DNA of 64,000 nt from JABMMZ01 sp964438995 (GCA_964438995.1 CAYTMQ010000005.1:1-64000); one strand, 5' to 3'; shown: positions 33,089 to 42,872, numbered from the stretch's first letter. The notes: generated from the letters alone by a model not told the origin. Made by a program: numbers and translations.

Positions 33089-34597
33089 TTACTCTACTTT
33101 GACCAAAATATAGCTGTACTTCTCAGTTTCGAATTTCACCAGCAGTGGATTTGCTGGGTCATTTAAGTAACAAATCTTGTTGGTTCCATCGTATAAAACG
33201 ACACAATCTACAAGGAATTCGTTGTTCTTAGCATCAAATATTTCTATTTGTTCGTGGCCTACCAATTTAAATTGGTTCAATAAGGTTCCAGACATGTTCA
33301 ATCTGGTAGTAGAATCTTTCGCTAAGTCGCTTAACTGCAATTTGCTTAGCCAAAAAGTGGTGGTTTTATCCAAATTGGCCTCTGATTCATTTTCAAAATA
33401 GGCTGTATACACATAAGCAGAGTCAAGCGCTTTTTTACCAATGTTCACCAATCCTGTTTTCCATTTGGTTTTATCGTTGCCTTGACCTTCATACCATTGG
33501 AATTTGATAGAACTAGGGTAATTAAACTCGTCGATGTTGACATCAAATTCACTCATGCCCATTGAATAACTCAATTTCTTAATGTTTTTCATATCCAATT
33601 TGGTTTGGATATCGCTGCAATATGGCGACAAGTCGAACACCTCTCCTCCTTCACTCAACCTTACTCTTTTGGCCATCATACAAGCAGAATCCATTCTATT
33701 GGTCTTGCTCAAATACTTGGCATTTAATATCAGAACTTCAGGTTGATCAGGTGCGTAACTGTTAAGTGTATCCAAATCTTCAGATACATCCAGTCTATTC
33801 AGTTCTAATTTGTATTTAGCACGAAGAAAAATACAGGTGTATTTGTCTTTACCCCCCATTCTTGGAATGATTCTTTCTAAACGTGAGATGGCTCCCACAG
33901 TATCACCTACGCTATACAAGCAATTGGCATAAGGCAAATCCAAAATCACTCTTGATAAGGTATCTTTCCAATATTTGTTGTAACTGATGTCAAAGTAGTT
34001 TAAAGCTTCGTTGTAATATCCTCCAACTGCAGCAACCATTCCTAAAGCAGCATAACCATCGGCAATTCTAGAATTCAATCTGATGGTTTTACGACATAGC
34101 ACACGTTTGGCACTATCACTTAAAAAGTAATAGTTTAAATGTGTCATGGCAAAAGTCGAATAAATTTCAGGTTCTTTAGGATAGTATTTATAGATTTTGT
34201 CAAGGTTAGAAAACATCGCATCGAACTTGTTTTCAAACATTGCAATATTGGCTCTTAGTAAAAATGCTTCTTTGTTTTTAGGCTCTAAAGCCAAGATTTT
34301 CTTAATCACTTTTTCGCATTCAGCATCTTTAGACTCATTGAAAAGCTTGTTGGCTTGTTCTACTAATAATTTAACTTGTGGATTTTGTTTCTTCACAGGA
34401 GTTTTGGCAGCTGGAGTTCCAGTAGCTGGTTTCTTAGCAGTAGCTGTGGTAGCTGGTTTTTTTGCTGGTGTTCCTGTAGCCGGCTTTTTAGTAGCCGTTG
34501 TAGTAGTAGGTTTCTTAGCTGGTGTACTTGGTTTTGGTTTCGTTTGAGCAACAATAAGTAATGGGCAAAACAACAATACAATTAAGAGTCTTTTCAT
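33089..34597 (-). CDS. Secreted TPR protein with Lys-Pro-Ala-Thr repeat linker
   Basis: A 502-residue exported protein with a signal peptide (residues 1-18, ending IVAQT). Residues about 19-70 form a degenerate repeat of K-K-P-A-T-T/G-T-P-A units, a flexible positively charged linker. Helical TPR-like repeats run to about residue 300 (KLFNESKDAECEKVIKKILALEPKNKEAFLLRA and several others). The final 170 residues are beta-rich. It probably sits in the periplasm or at a membrane surface as a scaffold; no partner is indicated. A TATATTTG -7-like motif lies just upstream on the minus strand (34623-34630). Confidence 0.75.
   Translation of the reverse strand: MKRLLIVLLFCPLLIVAQTKPKPSTPAKKPTTTTATKKPATGTPAKKPATTATAKKPATGTPAAKTPVKKQNPQVKLLVEQANKLFNESKDAECEKVIKKILALEPKNKEAFLLRANIAMFENKFDAMFSNLDKIYKYYPKEPEIYSTFAMTHLNYYFLSDSAKRVLCRKTIRLNSRIADGYAALGMVAAVGGYYNEALNYFDISYNKYWKDTLSRVILDLPYANCLYSVGDTVGAISRLERIIPRMGGKDKYTCIFLRAKYKLELNRLDVSEDLDTLNSYAPDQPEVLILNAKYLSKTNRMDSACMMAKRVRLSEGGEVFDLSPYCSDIQTKLDMKNIKKLSYSMGMSEFDVNIDEFNYPSSIKFQWYEGQGNDKTKWKTGLVNIGKKALDSAYVYTAYFENESEANLDKTTTFWLSKLQLSDLAKDSTTRLNMSGTLLNQFKLVGHEQIEIFDAKNNEFLVDCVVLYDGTNKICYLNDPANPLLVKFETEKYSYILVKVE
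34396..34530. repeat. Low-complexity repeats encoding the Lys-Pro-Ala-Thr linker
   Basis: The DNA of the TPR protein linker consists of repeated pieces with the words TAGCTGGTTT, GCTGGTGTTCC and TTCTTAGCAG on the plus strand, in units of roughly 30-60 bp. Length variation by slippage or recombination between units would stay in frame only if it came in multiples of 3. Confidence 0.6.
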
Positions 34598-34797
34598 TAT
34601 TTCTTTCGTTAAATTAAGTGTGCAAATATAGCAATAAAGTTTTGCAAATCAGGAGGAAATCAAAATCAAAAATATATGAAAACAATGACTTGTAAACGCC
34701 CATCTGCCTAATTCTAACGTTTAAGCCGATAGATTATTTTACAACTCCATGGTAGACTTTTTTATATTCGAGAAAAGTCAGATTCAAATCGTTGAAA

Positions 34798-35529
34798 TTA
34801 GGGCATTTTTTCTACCAAACCTCTAATGGCTACACTGGCTACAGTACAGCCAAAAACAGCCGGCATATAGCTCATAGTGCCAATAATCGACTTTTTAGGA
34901 AAGGCTTTTTCTGTGGTGATAATTTTGGATTTATCAGCCATTTCAGAACTGAATACACAGGTCAAACCATTGCGAATGCCCAATCTATGTAGGTATTTTC
35001 TTACATATTTTGCCAGATTGCAGTTGTATGTTTCAGAAATATCACAAACTTCCAATTTGGTTGGGTCTAACTTCCCTCCCGCACCCATGCTACTTACCAA
35101 TGGCAAATTCATGTCCATACACGAACGGATAAAATGCACTTTAGGTGAGAGAGTATCTATGCAATCGCATATGTAATCAAATTGACCTTCTCTTAAAATT
35201 TGTCTGGTTCTATCGTCCTTAATGTATTCAGTTAACACGGTTAATTGAAGTTCAGGATTTATGTCTAATAAACGCTTAGCCATAACATCAGCTTTTAATT
35301 GTTGTTCAGTGCTTTTTAAAGCTGGAATTTGACGGTTTCTGTTGCTCGGGTCAACTGTATCAGCGTCCACAATTGTCATTTTACCAACACCGGCTCTCAC
35401 AATCATTTCAGCACATATACCACCAACACCACCTAAGCCAACAACCAATACATTGGCATTCATTAATTTCCTAATAGCATCATCACCCATCATCAATTGG
35501 GTCCTGCTCATCCAATATGGAATTTCCAT
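34798..35529 (-). CDS. tcdA: tRNA threonylcarbamoyladenosine dehydratase TcdA
   Basis: A 243-residue E1-like (ThiF/MoeB-fold) enzyme. The N-terminus (WMSRTQLMMGDDAIRKLMNANVLVVGLGGVGGICAEMIVRAGVGKMTIVDADTVDPSNRNRQ) holds the nucleotide-binding G-x-G-G-x-G and the Arg finger region. The later CDCIDTLSPKVHFI, SSMGAGGKLDPTKLEVCDI and FSSEMADKS blocks are typical of TcdA/CsdL rather than ThiF. It uses ATP to cyclise the t6A modification at position 37 of ANN-reading tRNAs. It stands alone, with 200 bp to the TPR gene. Confidence 0.93.
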   Translation of the reverse strand: MEIPYWMSRTQLMMGDDAIRKLMNANVLVVGLGGVGGICAEMIVRAGVGKMTIVDADTVDPSNRNRQIPALKSTEQQLKADVMAKRLLDINPELQLTVLTEYIKDDRTRQILREGQFDYICDCIDTLSPKVHFIRSCMDMNLPLVSSMGAGGKLDPTKLEVCDISETYNCNLAKYVRKYLHRLGIRNGLTCVFSSEMADKSKIITTEKAFPKKSIIGTMSYMPAVFGCTVASVAIRGLVEKMP

Positions 35530-35688
35530 GGTGCAAAATTAATCAATCATTAAAAAATCCCATAAATGGACTAAATATTTTGAAAAAATTATCTGGTTCT
35601 CAATAATATTGATATTTGAATTCTTACAAATCGACTAAAGTATACTAAAGCAATAAAAATTTAGTTTATACTTGTATTCCAAAACTAA

Positions 35689-38430
35689 ATGAATAAAAAT
35701 TTCTACCTCATCACACTGCTTATTTTTTGTTTCCATCATGCTTCCGCCCAACAAGCACAGCGGATTTTTAAAGGTCGCGTTACTGATTCAGCAAGCACCA
35801 ATCCTATTGGCGATGCTACCATTACCATATATCGCGCATCTGATACTTCCCTATTAAACTTTGGATTTACTACTCCAATGGGCAATTTCAGTATCACTGC
35901 TAAATCCAATGATTCACTTTTGATCATCATTAGCATCGTTGGTTATAAAGAAAAAGAATTTACCAGCAGACCAAATATGGATTGGTCGTTTACAGATTTT
36001 GGTGATATTAAACTAGCACCCATTCCTCAAAGCTTTAAGGGATTTACCGTGCGAACATCCGCCATCAGAATGAAAGGCGATACAATTGAAATCAACGCCA
36101 ACAGATTTAAAGTATTACCCGGAAGTGATGTGGCACAACTCTTCAAGAAAATTCCCGGATTTGAGGTCAATGTTAAAGGCGAAATAAAAGTCAATGGTTC
36201 TGAAGTCACAAAAATAATGGTAGATGGTTCTGATTTCTTTGGCAACAATCCAGGTCTGGTATCCAAAAACCTCAATGCTGATATGGTAGAAACTGTGCAG
36301 GTATTCGATGACAAAAACGAAGATGGTTCTCTTAAACAAGGTGGTTCGAAAACCATCAATTTAAAATTGAAAAAAGGAAAACGCAATGGCACATTTGGAG
36401 ATGTCTTGGCTGGATATGGCACAGATTCAAGGTATGAAACTGGATTGAGATTGAACAATTTTAAAAATGATAGAAAATTCTCATTTATTGTCAACGCTCA
36501 AAACAACAATCAAACTGGATTTGATTTTGGATTCAGCAACTGGCACAACTCTCAATCATTTGATAAAAATGGTGGTGGAAGCGACGATGATTGGATTGTC
36601 AACAGTTACGAATATTCAGATGAAGGTAACATCAACAACAAAATTAGTTCTGGTCTAACCTATTTTAATGAATTCAAACACAAACAAAAATTCTCTTTCA
36701 ATGCATTTGCTTCAAGAAACCATTACACCAGCATCAATTCTAGCAACTCGATGTTTGCCTTAAACGATTCAACAAGAAGATACAGCAATGATTCTTCAAA
36801 TACCGATGGCATTTCAATGAATTACAGCTTAGGAAGCGCATATACAAAAACCATAGATTCAACTGGTACTTTTGAAATGGGTTTGTCGGGTGGACTAAGT
36901 CAGAACAATGTCAATACCGATGGATTCAACAACATCAACATCAATTCCAATATTGTCAATCTAGGTTTTAGCAATAAATTGTTTAAAGGACTATCAGGCA
37001 ATGGTAACGCACATGCCACCTATAGAAGGTCATTAAGAAAAGACAAGCGTTACACATTTTTCTTGCATGGCAATTATAAGTACAACAGCAACAATGGCGA
37101 TAATTACCAGTTCCAAAACAACAGCAATGACACCTTTAATATCGTCAATTCAAACACCAAAAACAGTCAAGAAATTTTAATTAAAACCTACTTAAAAATT
37201 CCATTGTATAAGAAAATATGGTATGCCAATGTTTCTTTTGATATGTGGCAAAACAACAATACCTCTGCGCAAGACTTACTGACAGCTAACAATCCTTTTG
37301 TCAACAATTTCACTCAAGAGTACAATGGTAAAATTGACACTTTGAGTTTAAGCTTTAAAAACAAATTGGTACAGTATACCGCTAAGCCATATATCAGTTA
37401 CGAGAGGAATAAAGTGTACATGACATCAGGTGCCACTTTTATGAATTTCAATCTTAGCAACACCAATGCCGACAATGGTATTACATTAGATAGAAGCTAC
37501 AACAAATTTTTACCTTACTATACCGTAAGTTATTATCCTAGTTTCATGTACTTGTATGGCAATATTATGACCTCTACTCAGTTTCCTAATATTTTAGAGT
37601 TACAACCAGTGCTGAACATCAACAACAATTTTGAAAGAACCATTGGCAACGAAAAATTAAATCCTCAAGACAATTTAGGGTTTAGAGTGTATGCCAATTT
37701 TTATAAAATTAAAGGATTTAGATATTTGTATTCAAGTTTCCAAGGCAACATGTCTAACAATGCTAAAATATGGAGCAGCAGTCAGAATGAAAACGGCATT
37801 ATCATCAGACAACCAATCAATGCATCAGGTCAAAGAGATTTTAATGGCTATATCGGAACATCAAAAAAACTATGGAAAATTATTCATTTAGGAGCAAGCA
37901 TAAGTGCCTATGGCGATAGAACGCCATTGATGGTAAATTCCATCAGTTCATTTTCAAACAATACCAATTTATCATTTCGACCATATTTAGAATTTACAAA
38001 ATCTGATAGTTTGGAATTGTCTGTAAGTTATTCTATAAACAACGTGAACTACAGCAACCTATTGAATGAAAATTTAAACTTCAAGCAAAATACATTTGAA
38101 TATGGTTTAAATATCAGAACGGTTTTAAAATGGGGTACTTCTATTAATACCCATTTGGAAATCAGCGATAGACGTAATGTGCCAAATATTGGTAAAGTAA
38201 TACCTATCTGGTCGGCTTTTATTCAACAACCTATTGGCAAATCTAAATACAGCATCAAATTAACTGCGTATGACATTTTGAAAAAGAACACCAGTATAGA
38301 CAGATCGGCCAACGAAAATTTCATTTACATCAGCAGAAGTAATAGAATACAACAATACTTTATGTTGACTTTGATTTACAATTTAAAGAAGATGGGCGGA
38401 GACGATGCTGAAAGACAGTATGTGTATTGA
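35689..38430 (+). CDS. Outer-membrane beta-barrel receptor with CarboxypepD_reg-like domain
   Basis: A 913-residue outer-membrane protein. The signal peptide (1-20) is followed by a carboxypeptidase-regulatory-like domain (FKGRVTDSASTNPIGDATITIY ... ISIVGYKEKEF), then a TonB-plug-like region (FKVLPGSDVAQLFKKIPGFEVNVKGEIKVNGSEVTKIMVDGSDFFG) and a large Asn/Tyr/Ser-rich beta-barrel of the OMP_b-brl_3 type. It lacks a standard SusC start and has no SusD partner. Such proteins are thought to import or bind small ligands, but no substrate can be read. A TATACTTG motif at 35667-35674 could be a weak -7 element. Confidence 0.85.
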   Translation: MNKNFYLITLLIFCFHHASAQQAQRIFKGRVTDSASTNPIGDATITIYRASDTSLLNFGFTTPMGNFSITAKSNDSLLIIISIVGYKEKEFTSRPNMDWSFTDFGDIKLAPIPQSFKGFTVRTSAIRMKGDTIEINANRFKVLPGSDVAQLFKKIPGFEVNVKGEIKVNGSEVTKIMVDGSDFFGNNPGLVSKNLNADMVETVQVFDDKNEDGSLKQGGSKTINLKLKKGKRNGTFGDVLAGYGTDSRYETGLRLNNFKNDRKFSFIVNAQNNNQTGFDFGFSNWHNSQSFDKNGGGSDDDWIVNSYEYSDEGNINNKISSGLTYFNEFKHKQKFSFNAFASRNHYTSINSSNSMFALNDSTRRYSNDSSNTDGISMNYSLGSAYTKTIDSTGTFEMGLSGGLSQNNVNTDGFNNININSNIVNLGFSNKLFKGLSGNGNAHATYRRSLRKDKRYTFFLHGNYKYNSNNGDNYQFQNNSNDTFNIVNSNTKNSQEILIKTYLKIPLYKKIWYANVSFDMWQNNNTSAQDLLTANNPFVNNFTQEYNGKIDTLSLSFKNKLVQYTAKPYISYERNKVYMTSGATFMNFNLSNTNADNGITLDRSYNKFLPYYTVSYYPSFMYLYGNIMTSTQFPNILELQPVLNINNNFERTIGNEKLNPQDNLGFRVYANFYKIKGFRYLYSSFQGNMSNNAKIWSSSQNENGIIIRQPINASGQRDFNGYIGTSKKLWKIIHLGASISAYGDRTPLMVNSISSFSNNTNLSFRPYLEFTKSDSLELSVSYSINNVNYSNLLNENLNFKQNTFEYGLNIRTVLKWGTSINTHLEISDRRNVPNIGKVIPIWSAFIQQPIGKSKYSIKLTAYDILKKNTSIDRSANENFIYISRSNRIQQYFMLTLIYNLKKMGGDDAERQYVY

Positions 38431-38436
38431 TATCAT

Positions 38437-38454
38437 TGGGGAAATCCCCATTTT
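38437..38454 (+). terminator. Weak intrinsic terminator after the beta-barrel gene
   Basis: TGGGG-AAAT-CCCCA followed by TTTT. The stem is short (5 bp) and lies 7 bp past the stop codon. Confidence 0.4.
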
Positions 38455-38593
38455 CAGGGCTAAATAGTAGCAGTGATTTTGACGTTCTCTTAACACTAAA
38501 TATCAAACTATAATCTTTATTTAAAGCACAATTAATATAAGCGTAATATGCTCAGGTAAACTTTGCACCATCAAATTAATTGTAAATAATAAT

Positions 38594-40033
38594 ATGAAAT
38601 CTAATTTCTTAAAAATCGGTTTAGTGTCAATGTTGGCACTGGGTTTAACTTTTACTTCTTGTGGACCCGATGATCCTCCTGTTATTGATCCTCCAGTAAC
38701 AGACATTACTTTAAAAGGTGCATTATCAACTCAAACTTTGGATGCTACTAAAAAGTACACCATCAGTGGTACAGTAACAGTAGAAGATGGTGCTATTTTA
38801 ACCATCCCTGCAGGTACTAAATTATTCGGTCAAAAAAGCACAAAAGGCACTTTGGTTGTAAAACCAGGTGGTAAAATTGTTGCTGAAGGAACTGCTGCAA
38901 ATCCAATCATTTTCACATCTAACCAAGAAGCTGGTGCTAGAGAGCAAGGCGACTGGGGTGGATTAATCATTTTAGGTAAAGCAAATTGCAACCAAAACAA
39001 TCCAGCTATCGAAGGTATTTCTCCAGCTGTAAATTACGGTACATTTAACAGCAATGCTAACGACAACGACAATTCAGGTATTTTGAAATATGTAAGAATT
39101 GAGTACGCTGGTATCGCTTTAACTCCAAATAACGAAACCAACTCTTTAACTATGGGTGCTGTAGGTAACGGTACTACTATCGACTATGTTCAAGCTACTT
39201 ACGGTGGTGATGACAACTTCGAATGGTTTGGTGGTACAGTTCAATGCAAACACTTAGTTTCTTTTGCTGCATGGGACGACGATTTCGATTGTGACTTCGG
39301 ATACAGCGGAAAAGTACAATATGCTTTAGCTATTCGTGATCCATTCAATGCTGACCAATCATTATCAAACGGTTTTGAAGTTGACAACGATGCTTCAGGT
39401 ACAACTGCAACACCTAAAACTGCAGCAGTATTCTCTAACGTAACTCTTCTTGGACCTGTTTACGATTCTACTAAAGCTTCATTTAATGCTAACTACGGTC
39501 ATGCTTTACATTTGAGAAGAAACTGTGAGTTATCAATCTTCAATTCTGTAATCGCTGGTTTCCCTATCGGTTTAAACTTAGATGGTACTTTAACCAACTA
39601 TACTTCTGATTTAGGTGTATTAGAAAACAACATTTTAGTGTGTTCAGCAGTAAAAGGTAAAACTACACGTCCGTTCTTTAACGGTAGTTCTGCTAGTACT
39701 CCAGTAGCTGACTACTTTACTAAAACCAAAAACAACGTAGCTTTAACTTTAAGCACTCCAACTTCTGGAACTCCAGCTTATTCTAAAGCTATTGCTGATG
39801 CTGGTATCAATGCAGCTTTAATTATGGGTTACAATACAACTGCTGGTGCAACTGGTACTTACCCTAAAGATCCAGACTTCGCTACCTTCACAGGTTTAAC
39901 TCAATCTGGTGCAGCTTTCTCTAACGCTAAAGTTAGCACATGGTTCGAAACAACTTCTTTCAAAGGTGCATTCGGTTCTACAGACTGGACCAACACTTGG
40001 AGTAACTTCAACCCACAAAACGAAGCATACTAA
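38594..40033 (+). CDS. Surface lipoprotein with right-handed beta-helix
   Basis: A 479-residue lipoprotein (lipobox LTFTSCG, Cys about 23) with a Pro/Asp-rich linker after the Cys. The rest shows beta-helix rungs: VEDGAILTIPAGTKLFGQKSTKGTLVVKPGGKIVAEGTAANPIIFTSNQ, GDWGGLIILGKA, LKYVRIEYAGIAL, WFGGTVQCKHLVSFAAWDDDFDCDFGYSGKVQYALAIRD. The same order occurs in many Bacteroidota lipoproteins that accompany TonB receptors. No enzyme site is evident. Codons are strongly biased towards GGT, GCT and TTA, as in highly expressed genes. A good terminator follows. It is flanked by two receptor genes. Confidence 0.8.
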   Translation: MKSNFLKIGLVSMLALGLTFTSCGPDDPPVIDPPVTDITLKGALSTQTLDATKKYTISGTVTVEDGAILTIPAGTKLFGQKSTKGTLVVKPGGKIVAEGTAANPIIFTSNQEAGAREQGDWGGLIILGKANCNQNNPAIEGISPAVNYGTFNSNANDNDNSGILKYVRIEYAGIALTPNNETNSLTMGAVGNGTTIDYVQATYGGDDNFEWFGGTVQCKHLVSFAAWDDDFDCDFGYSGKVQYALAIRDPFNADQSLSNGFEVDNDASGTTATPKTAAVFSNVTLLGPVYDSTKASFNANYGHALHLRRNCELSIFNSVIAGFPIGLNLDGTLTNYTSDLGVLENNILVCSAVKGKTTRPFFNGSSASTPVADYFTKTKNNVALTLSTPTSGTPAYSKAIADAGINAALIMGYNTTAGATGTYPKDPDFATFTGLTQSGAAFSNAKVSTWFETTSFKGAFGSTDWTNTWSNFNPQNEAY

Positions 40034-40071
40034 TAAGCTCCTTAAGTAAGTTTTTTTTTCATAAACAAATG

Positions 40072-40097
40072 ACCTCTCCAACTAGGAGAGGTTTTTT
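40072..40097 (+). terminator. Intrinsic terminator after the beta-helix lipoprotein gene
   Basis: ACCTCTCC-AACTA-GGAGAGGT with a following T-run. It is a perfect 8-bp stem 39 bp after the stop codon. Confidence 0.9.
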
Positions 40098-40101
40098 GTT
40101 T

Positions 40102-40132
40102 TTTGGCAGTATTAAAAATTTAACTATGTTTG
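40102..40132 (+). promoter_or_regulatory. Bacteroidota-type promoter for the aminotransferase-menE pair
   Basis: TTTG (40102-40105), a 19-nt spacer, then TATGTTTG (40125-40132). This matches the Bacteroidota -33 TTTG / -7 TAnnTTTG consensus at the best spacing. Transcription should start near 40139, leaving a very short leader before ATG 40145. Confidence 0.8.
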
Positions 40133-40144
40133 TTACAGTTAATT

Positions 40145-41413
40145 ATGAGCAACAGAAGAGACTTTATCCGCAATGGTGTGCTTTTAGCTGGGGCCATAGG
40201 CTTCGGGAAAAGCGACCTTTTTGCTGCGCCTTTGCTACCAGATAACAACGATGATAGCGAAGATTATTGGGCTTTGGTTAGAGCTCAGTTTCCCCTAAGT
40301 AATAACAGAATATTTCTGAACAATGGTACCATGGGACCTTCTCCATTTCCTGTCATTAATGAGGTGTATCAGGATATGATGGAGGTTGACACCATTGGTC
40401 GCTATGGTGGCCATGAAGACATTGCCCTTAAAGCGCTTGCAAGAATACTAAACAGCAAGGATACTGAAATTACTTTGACCAGAAATGTGACTGAAGGTAT
40501 CAACATCTCTTGCTGGGGATTACCTTTAAAAGCTGGCGATGAAGTCATCATGAGCACACATGAACATGTTGGTAACGCAACACCTTGGCTTAACAGAGCC
40601 AAATTGGATGGCATAGTTATCAAAGCCATTGATTTGGGTAAAACAGCCGAAGAGACTTTAGACATCGTCAAATCTGCCATCACTAAAAACACGAAAGTCA
40701 TTGCCTTGCCTCATATACCTTGCACGATAGGTCAGATTTTGCCAGTAAAAGACATTTGCACATTGGCAAGAGAAAAAGGCATATTCAGTTTTGTAGATGG
40801 AGCCCATCCACCTGGAATGTTACAATTAGATGTAAAAGACATAGGATGTGATATGTATGCAGGCTGCTGTCATAAATGGCTAATGGGTCCGAAAGGCACA
40901 GGCTTTTTATATGTATCAGAAAATTTCAGAAACACCCTACAAGTGTATTATGGAGGTGGAGGATTTGATAGTGGTTGGGACATGTTAAGCAAGCCTCCTG
41001 TCTTAAAAGGCTATATCGACAACGGCCACCGATATTATTATGGAACTCAGAATGCCTCTTTGTTCAAAGGCATCGCAAAAGCAGTAGAATTTCAAGAGAA
41101 AATTGGTCGAGATAAAATTGAAAAACGCGTTAAATATCTTGCTAAATATTTGCAAGACCAATTGATGCATCTTAGTAAAGACATAGAAATGCTCACGCCT
41201 AAAGAGGACATTTCTAGAGGAGCGCAAATATCATTTAAAATAAAAGACAAAGATGTAACAAAGCTCCAAACACAGTGCAATGATGCTAAAATTACAACAC
41301 GCTTTGTAGCTGAAAACAACATCAATTGTTTGAGAATTTCAACACACATATACAATAAACAAAAAGAAATAGATACCTTTGTAAATGAAGTAGATAAGTT
41401 TTTAAAAGCTTGA
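40145..41413 (+). CDS. Class V aminotransferase-fold PLP enzyme with Tat-like leader
   Basis: A 422-residue fold-type I PLP protein. The N-terminus (MSNRRDFIRNGVLLAGAIGFG) fits the twin-arginine export pattern R-R-x-F-I. The enzyme shows FLNNGTMGPSPFPV, EITLTRNVTEGINI, HEHVGNATPWL, SFVDGAHPPGML (PLP-binding Asp), YAGCCHKWLMGPKGTGFLYV (Schiff-base Lys) and TQNASLF. The family includes cysteine desulfurases and isopenicillin-N-epimerase-like proteins; the specificity here is unknown. Its stop shares one base with the start of menE (TGATG), so the two are translated together. The frame starts earlier at a TTG, but the promoter and Tat motif support ATG 40145. Confidence 0.85.
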   Translation: MSNRRDFIRNGVLLAGAIGFGKSDLFAAPLLPDNNDDSEDYWALVRAQFPLSNNRIFLNNGTMGPSPFPVINEVYQDMMEVDTIGRYGGHEDIALKALARILNSKDTEITLTRNVTEGINISCWGLPLKAGDEVIMSTHEHVGNATPWLNRAKLDGIVIKAIDLGKTAEETLDIVKSAITKNTKVIALPHIPCTIGQILPVKDICTLAREKGIFSFVDGAHPPGMLQLDVKDIGCDMYAGCCHKWLMGPKGTGFLYVSENFRNTLQVYYGGGGFDSGWDMLSKPPVLKGYIDNGHRYYYGTQNASLFKGIAKAVEFQEKIGRDKIEKRVKYLAKYLQDQLMHLSKDIEMLTPKEDISRGAQISFKIKDKDVTKLQTQCNDAKITTRFVAENNINCLRISTHIYNKQKEIDTFVNEVDKFLKA

Positions 41414-42402
41414 TGTTAACAGAAGCTGCTATAGCGTTTTTAGATCAATGGCGCGATCAACAAAGTGAATTCATCATTCACAGTTCTGGCAGCACTGGCG
41501 AACCCAAACCTTTTGTTCTTAAAAGAGAGTGGATGGAATGGAGTGCTAAGGTAAGTGGAGAAATTTTCAAGCCTACCTCTACGGATAGATTGTTCTGTTG
41601 TTTACCAATAAACAAAGTAGGTGGTTTGATGATGTTGGTTCGCTCTGAAACTTGGGGTATTCCCGTTGATGTTGTTGAACCTAGCTCTAATCCATTATTG
41701 ACAAACAATGCTGGAACCATTATATCTTTAACCCCATATCAATTACACCATATTTTAAGTCAACCCGATTCTTTCGAGCGATTGTACCAATACAGAGAAG
41801 TATTGATTGGAGGTGCCAGTTTGAACCCAGAGTTAGAACTAACTTTACGAGAGTTTCCTCAATCTACTGTATTCAGACACAGTTATGGCATGACTGAAAC
41901 ATATTCTCATGTAGCATTGAGAACCATCAATGGAGCAGAGGCTTCTGACTTTTACAAGCCTTTAAAAGATGTGAGGATAGAACAGAGTATTGACCATTGT
42001 GCGATTGTATATACCCCCTATTATCCTGAAGGATTGCATACCAATGACATCATAGAATTGGATGAGCAAGGTAGGTTTAAAATCATAGGTAGGGCTGATT
42101 TCATTATCAATACTGGAGGAGTTAAAATAAGTGCCGAGCAAGTTGAAAACATGATATCAGAGCATTTAAAACCAAGCACTTTGTTTGTTATCAGTTCAAA
42201 ACCAGATACAATACTGGGAGAACAAGTTGTGCTAGTTTGCACCAATAGGGTAAAGTTTAGAGAAGCAGATTGGAGTTTCTTAGACCAATACAGTCATTAT
42301 GCCATTCCAAAAGAAGTATACGAAATCAACGATATGCCAATCAACAAGAGTGGCAAGATAGACCGATTAAAAGTAAAAGAGTGGTTTAGAAAAATTGATT
42401 AG
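41413..42402 (+). CDS. menE: o-Succinylbenzoate-CoA ligase-like acyl-adenylate enzyme
   Basis: A 329-residue ANL-superfamily ligase, shorter than typical MenE because the N-terminal region is reduced, as usual in Bacteroidota. It has IIHSSGSTGEPKPFVLKR (P-loop), EVLIGGASLN, FRHSYGMTETYSHVALR (YGMTE), IIGRADFIINTGGVKISAEQVE (hinge) and the catalytic Lys in MPINKSGKIDRLKV. MenE activates o-succinylbenzoate for naphthoquinone ring closure in menaquinone synthesis. It is the only men gene in the window. ATG 41413 overlaps the upstream stop. Its end overlaps the convergent gene at 42399 by 4 bp. Confidence 0.85.
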   Translation: MLTEAAIAFLDQWRDQQSEFIIHSSGSTGEPKPFVLKREWMEWSAKVSGEIFKPTSTDRLFCCLPINKVGGLMMLVRSETWGIPVDVVEPSSNPLLTNNAGTIISLTPYQLHHILSQPDSFERLYQYREVLIGGASLNPELELTLREFPQSTVFRHSYGMTETYSHVALRTINGAEASDFYKPLKDVRIEQSIDHCAIVYTPYYPEGLHTNDIIELDEQGRFKIIGRADFIINTGGVKISAEQVENMISEHLKPSTLFVISSKPDTILGEQVVLVCTNRVKFREADWSFLDQYSHYAIPKEVYEINDMPINKSGKIDRLKVKEWFRKID

Positions 42403-42872
42403 TAAGTAACAGATTCAGTTACATTACCTGCTTCGTCGTAAGTTTTCCAAGTACCTGTTTTTGCACCATTTTTATAATGCATTTCAGAGCGCAACACACC
42501 GTTTGCATCCCAGATTTTCCAAGTACCGTGTTTTTGGTCGTTTTTATAAAACGCTACAGATTGAATTTTACCATTCTCACTGTATGAAGTCCATTCACCA
42601 TTTTTAGCACCACTATTGAATGTACCAGTTTCTTTGATACTACCATTAGCGTAATATACAGTTAGTTTGCCATCTTTATTGCCATCTAGGATGTCATAAG
42701 AGCTTTCTACTTTACCGTTGGCGTAAAACAGAGTTAAATTACCAGAGAATAATTCGCCGTCTGCGTCAACATATTTTCCTTGAGCGTTTTGCAACACTAC
42801 TCCAGGTGCTTGAGCGTTGATAGTCAATACACTAAACACCATAACCGCTGCTGAAAGAAATAATTTTTTCAT
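42399..42872 (-). CDS. Secreted MORN-repeat (YwqK-like) protein
   Basis: A 157-residue exported protein (signal peptide 1-20, ending INAQA) made of about six MORN-type beta-hairpin repeats: LFYANGKVESSYDILDG, VYYANGSIKETGTFNSG, SYSENGKIQSVAFYKND, IWDANGVLRSEMHYKNG, TYDEAGNVTESV. Databases often label such proteins 'toxin-antitoxin system YwqK antitoxin', but there is no toxin gene here and the protein is exported. A structural or surface role is more likely. It converges on menE with a 4-bp overlap. Confidence 0.82.
   Translation of the reverse strand: MKKLFLSAAVMVFSVLTINAQAPGVVLQNAQGKYVDADGELFSGNLTLFYANGKVESSYDILDGNKDGKLTVYYANGSIKETGTFNSGAKNGEWTSYSENGKIQSVAFYKNDQKHGTWKIWDANGVLRSEMHYKNGAKTGTWKTYDEAGNVTESVTY

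Noticed and set aside
42399..42872. Toxin-antitoxin system (YwqK antitoxin label)
   Set aside because: The protein is exported, made of MORN repeats, and has no toxin partner.
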